The notes: generated by a model from the letters alone, not told the origin. A stretch of DNA of 64,000 nt from Verrucomicrobiota bacterium (GCA_947454705.1 CANGKZ010000013.1:60800-124799); one strand, 5' to 3'; positions 31,170 through 40,455 are shown, numbered from the stretch's first letter. Made by a program: numbers and translations.

Positions 31170-32168
31170 ATGAATTCCAAGATTCCCGCCTTCCTCCTCG
31201 GACTCGTCGCCGGCGCCCTGGTCGTCACCGGCGTGTTCACCGCGATGTCGCGTCAAAAGGCCGCCGCTGCAGCCGAAGCGGCCGCCGCCCAATCGAGCGC
31301 CCAAGCCGCCGCCGCCAGCGCGCAAACTTCCGCCCTCAACGACCAGCTCACCACTGCCAAAGCCCGGATCCAGAAGTTGGAAAGCGACAATCTCCAACTC
31401 GCCACCAAGGTTCAGAATTTCATGAAGCAGGCCGACGCGGCCCCCAAGCCCGCGTCCAAGCCCCAGAAGAACGGCCTGGCGGCGATGTTCGGCGGGGAAG
31501 ACAACGGCGACACCAACGGTGCCGGATCTGCCATGCGCCAGATGATGAAGGCCGCCATCGAGCAGCAGATGGAGGGCAAGGTGACGCGCATGAAGAGCAA
31601 GCTGAACCTCTCGCCCGATCAGGAAAAAGCCGTCCGCGAGATCCTCGCCCGCGCCAGCACCCAGGGACAGGAGATGGCCGAGAAGATGTTGAAGGGCGAC
31701 GCCAAGGCCGCCGATGTCGCCAAAGCCCCGCTCAATACCGAGTCCGAAATTCGGGCTCTTCTCAGCCCGGAACAACGCACCGGCTACGAGCAATTGCAGC
31801 AGGAGGAAATCAGCAACAACGCCCGCCTGATCGCCAACTCCGAATTGCTTCAGATGCAGCAGACGCTCGGACTCGACCAGGCCCAGCAGGACAAGGTGTT
31901 CGCCGCCTTGTATGAACAGTCCAAGACCCAGCTCGCCAGCGCGCAGAACGGCACGATCACCGATACGTCCGGAAACCCGATGAAAACCATCGACGACATG
32001 TTCCAGCGCAAAATCGATGCACTGAAGGGCGTACTCACCGACGACCAACTCTTGAGCTACAAGAAATTTCAGGACCAGCAGCTCAAAATGATCCAATCCT
32101 TCCTGCCCAAGGATGGAAAATCTGGAGACGTTACGGTCCCGCAGATTCAGGTGATTCCGAAGCCGTAA
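31170..32168 (+). CDS. Membrane-anchored coiled-coil, Spy-like protein
   Basis: The product is 332 aa. A single N-terminal membrane segment (FLLGLVAGALVVTGVFTAM) is followed by an Ala/Gln-rich coiled coil (residues ~28-90, with AAAAAEAAAAQSSAQAAAA). The rest is helical. It contains two segments resembling the LTxxQ-containing helices of Spy/CpxP-like periplasmic chaperones (MKSKLNLSPDQEKAVREI and QTLGLDQAQQDKVFAALY) and ALLSPEQRTGYEQLQ. A periplasmic role is inferred; no enzyme motif is seen. Its 3' end overlaps the end of convergent xseA by 38 nt. Confidence 0.75.
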   Translation: MNSKIPAFLLGLVAGALVVTGVFTAMSRQKAAAAAEAAAAQSSAQAAAASAQTSALNDQLTTAKARIQKLESDNLQLATKVQNFMKQADAAPKPASKPQKNGLAAMFGGEDNGDTNGAGSAMRQMMKAAIEQQMEGKVTRMKSKLNLSPDQEKAVREILARASTQGQEMAEKMLKGDAKAADVAKAPLNTESEIRALLSPEQRTGYEQLQQEEISNNARLIANSELLQMQQTLGLDQAQQDKVFAALYEQSKTQLASAQNGTITDTSGNPMKTIDDMFQRKIDALKGVLTDDQLLSYKKFQDQQLKMIQSFLPKDGKSGDVTVPQIQVIPKP

Positions 32169-33561
32169 CCGTGGAGCGAATCGATCCGCTCGCCAGTCGG
32201 GTGGTAAGACTCGTTCCTGCGGCCACTTCGTTGGCGCTGCGAACCACCTTGCCGGTGGATTCATCGAGCGTGATCGAGTAACCGCGCTCCAGCACCTGCT
32301 GCGGAGAAAGCAGCCGCAACGCTGCGGTCTGGGTCGCGAGCCGGTCATTCAGCGCCATCCACCGCCGACGTCCAGCGATCCGCAGCCGGGCCGCGAGCTG
32401 CGCCACTGCGGTCTTGCGAACCGTCAACGCCTGCGCCGGCCGGACCGCCGAAAGACGTTTCAATAGCGACGCCACCGCCGCGCGACGCGGCGCGAGCACC
32501 GATCGCAGATCCCGCGAGAGAACGCCCGACAAATCATCGAGCCGCTGCCCCTGCCGCTCCAATCGCCGACGCGGATGCACCCGCGCCAGTCGCGCCGTGA
32601 GTCCCCGCTCCTGCTCGCGCGACTCCGCCAGACGCCGACGCAGCCGCAGGCCGAGTCGTACCTGCGCCGCCTCCACGCGCCCCTCCGCCTGCACGAATCC
32701 CTCGGTCAACAACTCCGCTGCCGCACTCGGCGTGGCCGCGCGAAGATCGGCGACGAAATCCGAAATGGTAAAATCGATCTCGTGTCCCACCGCGGAAATC
32801 ACCGGGATCTGCGACGCCGCGATCGCGCGCGCCACCACCTCCTCGTTGAAGCTCCAGAGATCCTCCAGCGACCCGCCCCCGCGCGTGACTAGGATCACAT
32901 CGAGCTTCGACTCAGGATTCGCGTTCGACTCCGACCACGCGTTCAACATCGCGATGGCCTGGGCAATCTCCCCGGCCGAAGTGGCTCCCTGCACGCGCAC
33001 CGGCGCGAGGATCCATTCGATGCCCGCAAACCGTCGCCCCGCCACATGCAGCACGTCCTGCAACGCCGCGCCGGTCGGCGACGTCACCACGCCGATCCGC
33101 CCGGGATAGCGGGGAATCGGACGCTTCCGCGACGGCTCGAACAATCCCTCCGCGGAAAGCCGCGCCTTCAGTTTTTCAAACGCCGCCTGAAGCGCACCCA
33201 CGCCCTCGAGCTCCAGTGAGGTGACCCGAAGTTGGTACGACCCACGCGGCTCGTACACCGTCATTTCACCCCCGAGCGTCACCCGCGCTCCGTCGCGCAG
33301 CCCGGCGCGATCCACCCCGGCCTGTCCGCGGAACAGCACGCAGTTCAGCTGCGCCCCGGAATCCTTCAGCACGAAATACGCATGACCCGAAGCCTGAAGC
33401 CGGAGATTCGAAATCTCACCGCTCACCCACACCGACCCGAATTCCTTCTCGACCAGTTTCTTGAGTCGTCCGGTGAGATCGGACACCGACCACACCTGAC
33501 GCGTTGCGGTGGCGGGAAAGAGTTCCCCGAAGTCCCATTGGTTTTTGGAAGGCCGTGCCAT
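32131..33561 (-). CDS. xseA: Exonuclease VII large subunit
   Basis: XseA is the catalytic large subunit of exonuclease VII, which degrades single-stranded DNA from both ends. The product is 476 aa. Residues 20-115 form the OB-fold domain (VWSVSDLTGRLKKLVE...VWVSGEISNLR), followed by the catalytic domain with RIGVVTSPTGAALQD, VTRGGGSLEDLWSFNEE and SAVGHEIDFTISDFVADLRA. A long coiled-coil region rich in Arg follows, and the C-terminal segment carries VLERGYSITLDESTGKVV. No xseB is in the window. It follows an unknown gene by 9 nt in a ymdB-unknown-xseA run. Confidence 0.95.
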   Translation of the reverse strand: MARPSKNQWDFGELFPATATRQVWSVSDLTGRLKKLVEKEFGSVWVSGEISNLRLQASGHAYFVLKDSGAQLNCVLFRGQAGVDRAGLRDGARVTLGGEMTVYEPRGSYQLRVTSLELEGVGALQAAFEKLKARLSAEGLFEPSRKRPIPRYPGRIGVVTSPTGAALQDVLHVAGRRFAGIEWILAPVRVQGATSAGEIAQAIAMLNAWSESNANPESKLDVILVTRGGGSLEDLWSFNEEVVARAIAASQIPVISAVGHEIDFTISDFVADLRAATPSAAAELLTEGFVQAEGRVEAAQVRLGLRLRRRLAESREQERGLTARLARVHPRRRLERQGQRLDDLSGVLSRDLRSVLAPRRAAVASLLKRLSAVRPAQALTVRKTAVAQLAARLRIAGRRRWMALNDRLATQTAALRLLSPQQVLERGYSITLDESTGKVVRSANEVAAGTSLTTRLASGSIRSTVTASESPESAGP

Positions 33562-33570
33562 GTATCCGAT

Positions 33571-34338
33571 TCAGTGCGGCGAGACCGTGCCCCGGTTTGT
33601 GGACGACGACAACGTGCGGTCGCTGAAATTCGTATTTCCCGCTGAAGGATCCGCCGCCACCTCCCGGGCCAACTCCTCCATGCGCTGCCGGAGGTCCGGA
33701 TTCGCCGGCCACGCCGACGCCACCTGCTGCAGCCCCTTCAAGCGCACCGCCGGATCGGCATTCTCAAGCGACCGTATCAATTCGGGTGCAGGCCCCCATC
33801 GCCCGCCCTGGTCCTGTTCGAGGAAGGGATTGGGCGAGCCAAATTGACGAAGCAGCATCATCACCGCCGGATGATTCGCCCGGGTGGAATCGGTGGCCGA
33901 TGCGAGCAGGATGGGCAGCGCCTCGTACCGTTGTTGATGCAGCTCCAGCCACGCACGGGCCATCACACCGTGCCAGCGCGCGTCGCGCGGGCGTGGAAGG
34001 TGGATCGCGATGCGAATCGATCGAGGAATGCAATCCCAGGCCCATCGATACGACGGAAACAGCGCTCCATCAGGCCGGATCAACACCCGGGCCAGTCCGC
34101 TGGCCGACACCTCATTGTTGTCGATCGTTCGGGTTGGCACCACCGGAGGCTGACGGTTGATCCAGGCCGCAGCCCGGCGCTCGTCGCGTCCATACGGGTC
34201 GAGGAGCGAGAGAGTCACCCCCATGACCGCCATCAACACGATCACAGCCACCACTCCGAACAGCCACCGGCGGGCACCCGGTCGACACGAAATTGCGGCG
34301 AGCTTCGGATTCGAGGTCGATGGAGGCTCCGGAGTCAC
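33571..34338 (-). CDS. Membrane-anchored protein of unknown function
   Basis: The product is 255 aa from a GTG at 34338, immediately after the ymdB stop (1-nt gap). One membrane segment (WLFGVVAVIVLMAVMGVTLSL, about residues 25-45) precedes an outside domain. That domain has helical pairs at the C-terminal side (LIRSLENADPAVRLKGLQQVAS) resembling a HEAT repeat. No family is recognised. Tight spacing on both sides suggests co-transcription with ymdB and xseA. Confidence 0.7.
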   Translation of the reverse strand: MTPEPPSTSNPKLAAISCRPGARRWLFGVVAVIVLMAVMGVTLSLLDPYGRDERRAAAWINRQPPVVPTRTIDNNEVSASGLARVLIRPDGALFPSYRWAWDCIPRSIRIAIHLPRPRDARWHGVMARAWLELHQQRYEALPILLASATDSTRANHPAVMMLLRQFGSPNPFLEQDQGGRWGPAPELIRSLENADPAVRLKGLQQVASAWPANPDLRQRMEELAREVAADPSAGNTNFSDRTLSSSTNRGTVSPH

Positions 34339-34339
34339 A

Positions 34340-35128
34340 TCACACCAGCATTACCGGTTCGGAAATGCGCCGGATGGCGAGGGCTTTCCCGGTGTCGTTA
34401 TCCAATTCCACGACGCAGCCGTTGAGCTTCACATCGGTTTCACACACGCCGAATCGCTGCGGGGTCAGGGAGAGGAATCGTTCCACCACCGGAGGCCACT
34501 CGCGTCCGAGCACGCCCCCGTGTCCGCCCGTGAAGCCGGCATCCGTGAGACACGCCGTCCCGCGCGGCAGGATGCGTTCATCGGCCGTCTGCACGTGCGT
34601 GTGAGTTCCCACGATGGCGCTCACGCGGCCGTCGAGATACCAGCCCAGGGCGATTTTCTCGGACGTCGCCTCGGCGTGAAAATCGATGAAGATCAGGGGC
34701 GATCGCTGACGCAATTCGTTCACCAGCGCATCGGCAACAGTGAAGGGATTCTCCAGCGCCGCCATGAAGGTGCGTCCCTGCAGGTTCATGACCGCCAGAT
34801 CCGGCAGGCCGGGCTTCGAGACCCAGGTGAAGCCGCGTCCCGCGACGCCCGACGGGTAGTTCGCCGGACGCAGGAATCGCTTCTCGTTTTCCAGCAATTG
34901 AATCACCTCGCGCTGGTCCCACAAGTGATCGCCGGTGGTCATCACATCCACGCCGGCCTCGAACAATTCGCGCGCCGTACCAAGGCTGATCCCCGCGCCG
35001 CCGGCCGAGTTCTCGCCGTTGCACACCACCACATCGATCTTCTCCCGCTCGCGGAGCATGGGAAGGGTTCGACGCACTGCGCGGCGACCGGGTTCGCCGA
35101 CGACATCACCGATAAAGAGGACGTTCAC
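34340..35128 (-). CDS. ymdB: YmdB-type metallophosphoesterase
   Basis: This belongs to the TIGR00282/YmdB calcineurin-like phosphoesterase family; B. subtilis YmdB hydrolyses 2',3'-cAMP in vitro and affects biofilm decisions. The product is 262 aa from a GTG at 35128 (VNVLFIGDVVGEPGRR); a TTG 13 codons upstream gives a longer form. Metal-binding motifs are complete: GDVVG near the start, NGENSAGGAG, TGDHLWD, DFHAEATSEK and GTHTHVQTAD. FTGGHGGVLG is the family's C-terminal signature. It is first in a run with an unknown membrane protein and xseA. Confidence 0.93.
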   Translation of the reverse strand: MNVLFIGDVVGEPGRRAVRRTLPMLREREKIDVVVCNGENSAGGAGISLGTARELFEAGVDVMTTGDHLWDQREVIQLLENEKRFLRPANYPSGVAGRGFTWVSKPGLPDLAVMNLQGRTFMAALENPFTVADALVNELRQRSPLIFIDFHAEATSEKIALGWYLDGRVSAIVGTHTHVQTADERILPRGTACLTDAGFTGGHGGVLGREWPPVVERFLSLTPQRFGVCETDVKLNGCVVELDNDTGKALAIRRISEPVMLV

Positions 35129-35244
35129 GTGTGGGATGACACTGCCGACCGGGCCGGGATCGGGCAAGATGCCGGCATCAGGTTTCGCGGTCCCGGGCGG
35201 CTTTTTTTCTTGGGCGGCGGGCCGGGCAAACCCACCCTTGCCTC

Positions 35245-36258
35245 ATGAAGCTCTCCCTCCTCGCGGCCGCGCTGCTGTGCCTGCGTCTCGCCGCCAACGC
35301 CGCACCGGTCGATGACATGGCCGCCGCCGCCAAAACCTTCCTCGCCGCGCTGAACGACGATCAGCGTTCGAAGGCGTCGTTCGCCTTCGATTCCGACGAG
35401 CGCGACAACTGGCATTTCGTTCCCCGGGAGCGCAAGGGCCTCACGTTGAAGGAAATGATTCCCGCGCAGCGCGCCCTTGTGTTCTCGCTGCTCAACTCCG
35501 GCATGAGCCAGCGCGGTTTTGCCCAGGCCACTACCATCATGAGCCTCGAGCAGGTGCTGCAGGAAATGGAAGGCCCGAGCCGCCGCTTTCCCCGCGATGC
35601 CGAGCTGTACCACGTGAGCATCTTCGGCACCCCCGATGCCAAGGGCACCTGGGGATGGCGCGTCGAGGGGCATCACCTGTCGGTCAATTTCACCGTGGTC
35701 GATGGCAAGGTCGCCGCCGGCACCCCGTCGTTCATGGGCACGAACCCCGCCGAGATCCGCAAGGGTCCCCGCGCGGGCCTGCGCGTGCTCGCGGGTGAGG
35801 AAGATGTGGCGCGCGAACTCGTCAATTCGCTCAACGAAAAGCAGAAGGCCGTCGCCGTCATCGACACCAAGGCCCCGGATGACATCGCCACCCTCGATCT
35901 TCGCAAGGTGGAACCCAGCAAGCCCGCAGGCATCACGCTCGGATCGCTTTCCTCGGCGCAGCGCGACATTGCGGTGCGATTGATCCGCACCTATGTCGAG
36001 CGGTTGCGCGGCGAAGTGGCCGCTTCGGATTTCGCCAAGATTCAGAAGGCCGGTTTGGACAAGGTGTCCTTCGCATGGGCGGGAAGCCTGGAGAAGGGTC
36101 AGCGTCATTACTACCGCGTGCAGGGCCCGACCTTCCTGCTGGAGTACGACAACACCCAGAACGACGCCAACCACGTCCACGCCGTCTGGCGCAACTACGC
36201 CGGCGACTTCGGCCGCGACGCCCTGGCCGAGCACTTGAAGTCCGCCCACGGCAAGTAA
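35245..36258 (+). CDS. Exported DUF3500 protein
   Basis: The product is 337 aa with a signal peptide (MKLSLLAAALLCLRLAANA). The body matches DUF3500: an early FDSDERDNWHFVPRERKGL segment, AQRALVFSLLNSGMSQRGF, then GTWGWRVEGHHLSVNFTVVDG and MGTNPAEI, and finally the HYYRVQGPTFLLEYDNTQNDANHVH segment. Family function is not established. It stands alone, and a shared terminator separates it from the convergent AI-2E-type gene. Confidence 0.88.
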   Translation: MKLSLLAAALLCLRLAANAAPVDDMAAAAKTFLAALNDDQRSKASFAFDSDERDNWHFVPRERKGLTLKEMIPAQRALVFSLLNSGMSQRGFAQATTIMSLEQVLQEMEGPSRRFPRDAELYHVSIFGTPDAKGTWGWRVEGHHLSVNFTVVDGKVAAGTPSFMGTNPAEIRKGPRAGLRVLAGEEDVARELVNSLNEKQKAVAVIDTKAPDDIATLDLRKVEPSKPAGITLGSLSSAQRDIAVRLIRTYVERLRGEVAASDFAKIQKAGLDKVSFAWAGSLEKGQRHYYRVQGPTFLLEYDNTQNDANHVHAVWRNYAGDFGRDALAEHLKSAHGK

Positions 36259-36296
36259 TCGGAACCGCTGGAATCCCAGCCTTCCAAGCGAAACAA

Positions 36297-36335
36297 AAAG
36301 GGGGCTGCGCCATTCGCGCAGACCCCTTTTTCGTT
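36297..36335. terminator. Bidirectional terminator
   Basis: The symmetrical hairpin AAAGGGG-CTGCGC/GCGCAG-CCCCTTTTT has a CATTC loop, A-rich on one flank and T-rich on the other. It can serve both the DUF3500 gene (+) and the AI-2E-type gene (-), which converge on it. Confidence 0.9.
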
Positions 36336-36352
36336 GGTGCGATGGCTGAAGC

Positions 36353-37366
36353 TCAGCCTTCGACTTCAGCTTTCGGGTGATCCGTATCCACCGGGCTGCG
36401 GGAGGCTTCCACCTTGATGTAGTGCAGCACCACCGGGGCGAAGATCATCCCGGGAATGCCCATCAGACGCTCGCCCACCACCAGGCCGATCAACGTCAGC
36501 CACATGGGATTCTTGATCCGGTCGCCAATGATCTTCGAGTTCAGGAAGTACTCGAACTTGTGAATCACCACGAGGAACACCAGCGAGGCCAACGCCATCG
36601 AGGGAGAAATCGTGAATCCCACGCCGATGATCAACGTGTTGCTCAACAGATTTCCGATGATCGGCAGCAAGCCCAGCAGGAAGGTCAGCGGGATGATGAC
36701 GGTGGTGTGCGGATAGTGATTCCAAACCAGGAACGTGGCCGTGAGACCGGTGTTGATGGCCGAGATGATGATCTGCGCGCCGATCACCGTGGAGAAGCTG
36801 TTGTAAAAGGCGCGGAACCGAACCGCGAGCTCGCGGCTGACCGCGGAGTAGAGGTTGTCCTTCCCTCCCCCCGCATCGGTGGGACCTCCAAACTTTGAGT
36901 CCAGGAAAAGACTCAGCGCCACCACAAGCCCGGCCACCAGCGACGCGATCTCAAAGACCGCCCCGCGTGCGTACGCGCCCACGTTGGCGAACTTTTCCTT
37001 CGTCGCACTCATCGCCAGCGTCTTGAGACTGGCGAGGTCGGTGAACGGAAGATCCAACCCGCGGTGTTCGGCATACTCGACAACTGCGGGGATGGTCTTT
37101 TCCACGATGCTCGGAAGTCCGACCACCGCCTGTTTGGAGAAGTAGCCAAACCCGAGGAACACTGCCACGACCAGCAGGACGTAGAGCACTCCGGCGAGCC
37201 ACTTGCGCCCGCCGAAGGTGAGCCGACGCAGGATGAAATAGCCGAACAACGAGGTGAGGACCAACGTGGCCAGGTGCAGGAATCCGATCAGCACAAGCAG
37301 CGCGAGCATCATCGCGTACGAGATGCGCGCCGCCTGCGTGAGCTGACCGTTTGCGTGACGTGACAT
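36353..37366 (-). CDS. AI-2E/PerM-family permease
   Basis: The product is 337 aa with about seven to eight membrane segments. The central AISLF-type region (FYNSFSTVIGAQIIISAINTGLTATFLV), the motif PLTFLLGLLPIIGNLLSNTLI and the closing GERLMGIPGMIFAPVVLHYIK are typical of the AI-2E transporter (UPF0118/PerM) family. Members have been linked to autoinducer export or Na+/H+ exchange, and the substrate cannot be read from sequence. The stop of glyS is only 3 nt upstream of its start codon, which suggests co-transcription. Confidence 0.9.
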   Translation of the reverse strand: MSRHANGQLTQAARISYAMMLALLVLIGFLHLATLVLTSLFGYFILRRLTFGGRKWLAGVLYVLLVVAVFLGFGYFSKQAVVGLPSIVEKTIPAVVEYAEHRGLDLPFTDLASLKTLAMSATKEKFANVGAYARGAVFEIASLVAGLVVALSLFLDSKFGGPTDAGGGKDNLYSAVSRELAVRFRAFYNSFSTVIGAQIIISAINTGLTATFLVWNHYPHTTVIIPLTFLLGLLPIIGNLLSNTLIIGVGFTISPSMALASLVFLVVIHKFEYFLNSKIIGDRIKNPMWLTLIGLVVGERLMGIPGMIFAPVVLHYIKVEASRSPVDTDHPKAEVEG

Positions 37367-37369
37367 GGA

Positions 37370-39151
37370 TTATCGGACCCTCTCCAGCAGCCAGGGCAGC
37401 AGGTCCTTCAAATGAACGCGCTGCTGCTGCTGGGTGTCGCGGTCCCGAAGGGTGACCGTGTCGAGCAACTCGGGCTTTTCCCCGAGGGTGTCGAAATCGA
37501 TCGTGAGACCGTACGGAGTGCCGGCTTCGTCCTGACGCGCATAGCGACGGCCGATGGCTCCGGCGTCGTCGTAGAACACGGTCATGTGCGGGCGGAGCAG
37601 GTCGCGAACGGCCTTGGCCTTCGCCACGAGCTCGGGCTTGTTCTTCAGAAGCGGGAACACACCCACCTTGATTGGCGCGATGCGCGGATGGAATTTCAGC
37701 ACCACGCGGGTCTCGGACTTTCCCTTTTCATCGGTGGTGGTGAGTTCGCTGTACGCATTGGCGAGCAACGCGAGAATCAAGCGATCCACACCGGCTGAAG
37801 GCTCAATGACGTGCGGGATGTATTGCCCCTTGGCCAGCTTGTCGAAGTAAACGTCGGCTTCCTTGCCGGCTTCGACCGTCGCGGCGTCGCCGGTGATGCC
37901 CTTCTTGGCGAGCGCGGCGATCCGGCCGGCAATGTAGCGTTGGCGGAGATCGGCCTTCTTGGCGTCGTCGAGCTTGCCCCAGGCGGCGCGGAGTTCTTCG
38001 TCGAAGACACCCATCGTCTTGCCCGAGTTCTTCTCGTGCTGTGTGAGATCAAAGTCGCCACGCGCGGCAATGCCTTCGAGCTCCTGGGTTCCGAACGGGA
38101 ACTTGTACAGAATGTCCACACAGGCCCGCGCGTAGTGCGCGAGCTCGTCGGGCTTCTGCCAGTACTCCTCGAAGCAGTCGCGGGTGAGACCGATGCTCTC
38201 GTAGAAACGGATGCGCTGCTCGACCCAGTACTTGTGCCACACTTCCCAGCCCCAGTCGGACTGCGGCTCGCCCTGCCAGACGTTCGATTCCACCCGGGCC
38301 ACGGAGCCGGTCATGGCTTCGATCGCCTCGTCGGGCTTGATGAAGAACTCGAGCTCCATCTGCTCGAACTCGCGGGAGCGGAAGGTGAAATTGCGCGGGG
38401 TGACCTCGTTGCGGAACGCCTTACCGACCTGGCCGATGCCGAACGGCACCTTCTGGCGCGAGGTTTCCAGCACGTTCTTGAACTGCGCGAAGATCGCCTG
38501 TGCGGTTTCGGGACGGAGGTACGCGATGCTGTCCTCGTCGGCCACCGGGCCCACGTAGGTTTTGAACATCAGGTTGAAAGGACGCGGCTCGGTGAGGAGC
38601 GATCCGTTCTCGGGATTGTAGCGGGTGGTGTTCTCCACCTTCTCGGTGCGCTCGCCCAGCAGTTCGGGCGTGGCGAGTCCGCGCTGCGTGTAGTACTGCA
38701 CCGCGACCTTGCGGGCGCTCTCCGGCGGCTTGCCCGCGGGCAGAAGGACGGAATAGGCCTCGGACACTTCCTTGCCCGTCGCGGGTTCGTTCGCGCCGGT
38801 GTAGTGATAAACGGTGCCGGACTGCGGATCCACCTGGTCGGCGCGGAAACGCTTGCGGGTGAGGAGGCAGTCGCACATCGGATCGGTGAACGTGGCCACG
38901 TGGCCCGACGCCCGCCAGATCTCGGGGTGCATGATGATGGTCGCCTCGAGGCCGGACACGTCGTCGCGATGGTGGACAATCGTCTTCCACCACTGGTCCT
39001 TCACGTTCCGCTTGAGCTCGGCACCCAGCGGACCGTAATCCCAAAATCCATTGATACCGCCGTAGATCTCGGAGGATTGGTAGATGAAGCCACGGCGTTT
39101 GCAGAGGCTGACGAGCTTTTCCATGAGCTCGTTGGTTTTCGGTTCGGCCAT
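37370..39151 (-). CDS. glyQS: Glycyl-tRNA synthetase, dimeric (alpha2) type
   Basis: This class II synthetase charges tRNA-Gly. The product is 593 aa from the ATG at 39151 (MAEPKTNELMEKLVSLCKRRGF); the frame continues upstream but that part looks non-coding. It is the single-chain type found in archaea, eukaryotes and many bacteria, not the alpha2-beta2 GlyQ/GlyS type. Landmarks are FIYQSSEIYGGINGFWDYGPLG, motif-2 region KAFRNEVTPRNFTFRSREFEQME, motif-3 region EPSAGVDRLILALLANAY, and a C-terminal anticodon-binding domain (RIAPIKVGVFPLLKNKPE...AGTPYGLTIDFDTLGE). A cysteine-containing segment (TDPMCDCLLTRKRFRADQ) is also present. Confidence 0.96.
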   Translation of the reverse strand: MAEPKTNELMEKLVSLCKRRGFIYQSSEIYGGINGFWDYGPLGAELKRNVKDQWWKTIVHHRDDVSGLEATIIMHPEIWRASGHVATFTDPMCDCLLTRKRFRADQVDPQSGTVYHYTGANEPATGKEVSEAYSVLLPAGKPPESARKVAVQYYTQRGLATPELLGERTEKVENTTRYNPENGSLLTEPRPFNLMFKTYVGPVADEDSIAYLRPETAQAIFAQFKNVLETSRQKVPFGIGQVGKAFRNEVTPRNFTFRSREFEQMELEFFIKPDEAIEAMTGSVARVESNVWQGEPQSDWGWEVWHKYWVEQRIRFYESIGLTRDCFEEYWQKPDELAHYARACVDILYKFPFGTQELEGIAARGDFDLTQHEKNSGKTMGVFDEELRAAWGKLDDAKKADLRQRYIAGRIAALAKKGITGDAATVEAGKEADVYFDKLAKGQYIPHVIEPSAGVDRLILALLANAYSELTTTDEKGKSETRVVLKFHPRIAPIKVGVFPLLKNKPELVAKAKAVRDLLRPHMTVFYDDAGAIGRRYARQDEAGTPYGLTIDFDTLGEKPELLDTVTLRDRDTQQQQRVHLKDLLPWLLERVR

Positions 39152-39262
39152 AACAATTGAGAACCGCCAGTGTCGCGAGACGGCGCGAAGTGTCAACAGG
39201 ACCAACTTCGATACCCCAGTGGAATCCCGTGCGGGAATCCCATTTGATGCTACGCTCCCCCC

Positions 39263-39745
39263 GTGCCGCCGCTCCCGTCTAACCCAAACCGGACCTCTCA
39301 CCGACGCACTCCGTGGCGGTTGGCCGTCGTTCTGGGGCTGGTCGGGATCGCCGTGCTCGGATGCCGCATGCACGCCCCCAAGTTCACCGTTCCCACCAGC
39401 GGAACCCTCCCCCCCTGCCCGGCTTCCCCCAACTGCGTGTGCAGCCAGGATCCGGATCCCGATCACCAAATCGCCCCGCTGACCTTTTCCGGTTCGCCCG
39501 CCGATGCGTGGACCCGGCTGAAGCGTGTGGTCGCCGAACTGCCAAGAACGCGCGTTGCCGAGGAGCATCCCGGCTACCTTCGCGTGGAGTTCACCACGCG
39601 GCTGATGCGGTTCGTCGATGACGTGGAATTCCTGATGGATTCAGCAGGCTCACGAATCCACGTCCGCTCGGCATCGCGCTTCGGATACTCGGACCTCGGG
39701 GCCAACCGCAAGCGCGTGGAACAGATCCGCGCGGCACTGCCGTAG
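39263..39745 (+). CDS. DUF1499 protein, lipoprotein-like
   Basis: The product is 160 aa from a GTG at 39263. A basic N-terminus is followed by a hydrophobic segment (LAVVLGLVGIAVLGC) ending in a lipobox-like VLGC, so it may be lipid-anchored. The DUF1499 signature CPASPNCVCSQ follows, then segments WTRLKRVVAELPRTRV, YLRVEFTTRLMRFVDDVEF and RVEQIRAAL typical of the family. Function is unknown. The gene is divergent from glyQS. Confidence 0.88.
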   Translation: MPPLPSNPNRTSHRRTPWRLAVVLGLVGIAVLGCRMHAPKFTVPTSGTLPPCPASPNCVCSQDPDPDHQIAPLTFSGSPADAWTRLKRVVAELPRTRVAEEHPGYLRVEFTTRLMRFVDDVEFLMDSAGSRIHVRSASRFGYSDLGANRKRVEQIRAALP

Positions 39746-39814
39746 AAGGTGGGGCTGTGCTGCGGCGCAGCCGTGACTCGATTGCTTCCCTCTTCACCAC
39801 GCCCCCGCGTTGGT

Positions 39815-39880
39815 AGCCGCCGAGGGAACGAGGCGGATCATTCGGTCGCGACAAGTCAGCCGCGTTTCATTGGGGTTGCC
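39815..39880. repeat. 66-bp direct repeat, copy 1
   Basis: It begins AGCCGCCGAGGGAACGAGGC and ends GGGGTTGCC. A second imperfect copy is at 40229-40295. Confidence 0.8.
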
Positions 39881-39904
39881 CGCCCGCAATCCAGCTCACA
39901 CGCA

Positions 39905-40115
39905 CGATTTTGGAGTGCGGCGGGAAGCGCAGCGCCACGCCGCTTTGGTCAACGCCAACCACGCAGCACGGCGGATGAACCGCAGAGGCGCGGAGACGCA
40001 GAGTGGGTTCTGGGAGTTTTTTTCACGCCGGTATCATGTCATCGGTCGGTCCGACGCAACGGCCGGTTTCGAAAGCGGTGTCGACGCTTCGCTCTGCCAC
40101 CGCACTCCAAAATCG
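39905..40115. repeat. Inverted-repeat element of about 211 bp
   Basis: The left end (39905-39948, beginning CGATTTTGGAGTGCGG) and the reverse complement of the right end (about 40071-40115) match with few differences over roughly 44 nt. The interior includes a 25-nt tract (39979-40003) that recurs on the other strand at 59572-59596. Confidence 0.75.
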
Positions 40116-40228
40116 CGCGGCTCCACCCAATCTCGTTTGCGACTTCACCCGCGATCCGCAGACGAACATGGGGCGTGGGTGGAACCCCGCCCTCCACCAA
40201 TGCATTGGATGCGATCCACACTCCCCGC

Positions 40229-40295
40229 AGCCGCCGAGGGAACGAGGCGGATCACCCGGGCGCGACAAGTCCGCCGCGCCTGAATTGGGGTTGCC
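40229..40295. repeat. 66-bp direct repeat, copy 2
   Basis: Imperfect copy of 39815-39880; both start AGCCGCCGAGGGAACGAGGC and end TTGGGGTTGCC. Confidence 0.8.
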
Positions 40296-40417
40296 AGGGG
40301 GAACAACGACGGCGCTACCGCTCGTCGTTGTGAAGCATCGGAAGAGCAGCAGCTCTTCCCTACCTGGGCTCGATACGGCGGCGCTGACGCGCCACCGGTT
40401 CGTTCCACCCCTTCAAC

Positions 40418-40441
40418 GGTTCAACTTTTCAACCCTTCAAC
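40418..40441. repeat. 24-nt dispersed repeat, copy 1
   Basis: A pyrimidine-rich tract containing TTCAACTTTTCAACCC; an identical 24-nt copy is at 45661-45684. Confidence 0.8.
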
Positions 40442-40455
40442 CACCGCCGCCAGGC

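Larger units (their letters stand above)
39746..40455. other. Gene-free repeat island 1
   Basis: This ~710-bp region holds no believable gene; short open frames in it run across repeats and look like low-complexity noise. It contains a pair of ~66-bp direct repeats, a ~210-bp inverted-repeat element between them, an 8-bp perfect hairpin (40340-40359) and a 24-nt motif shared with island 2. Confidence 0.7.
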
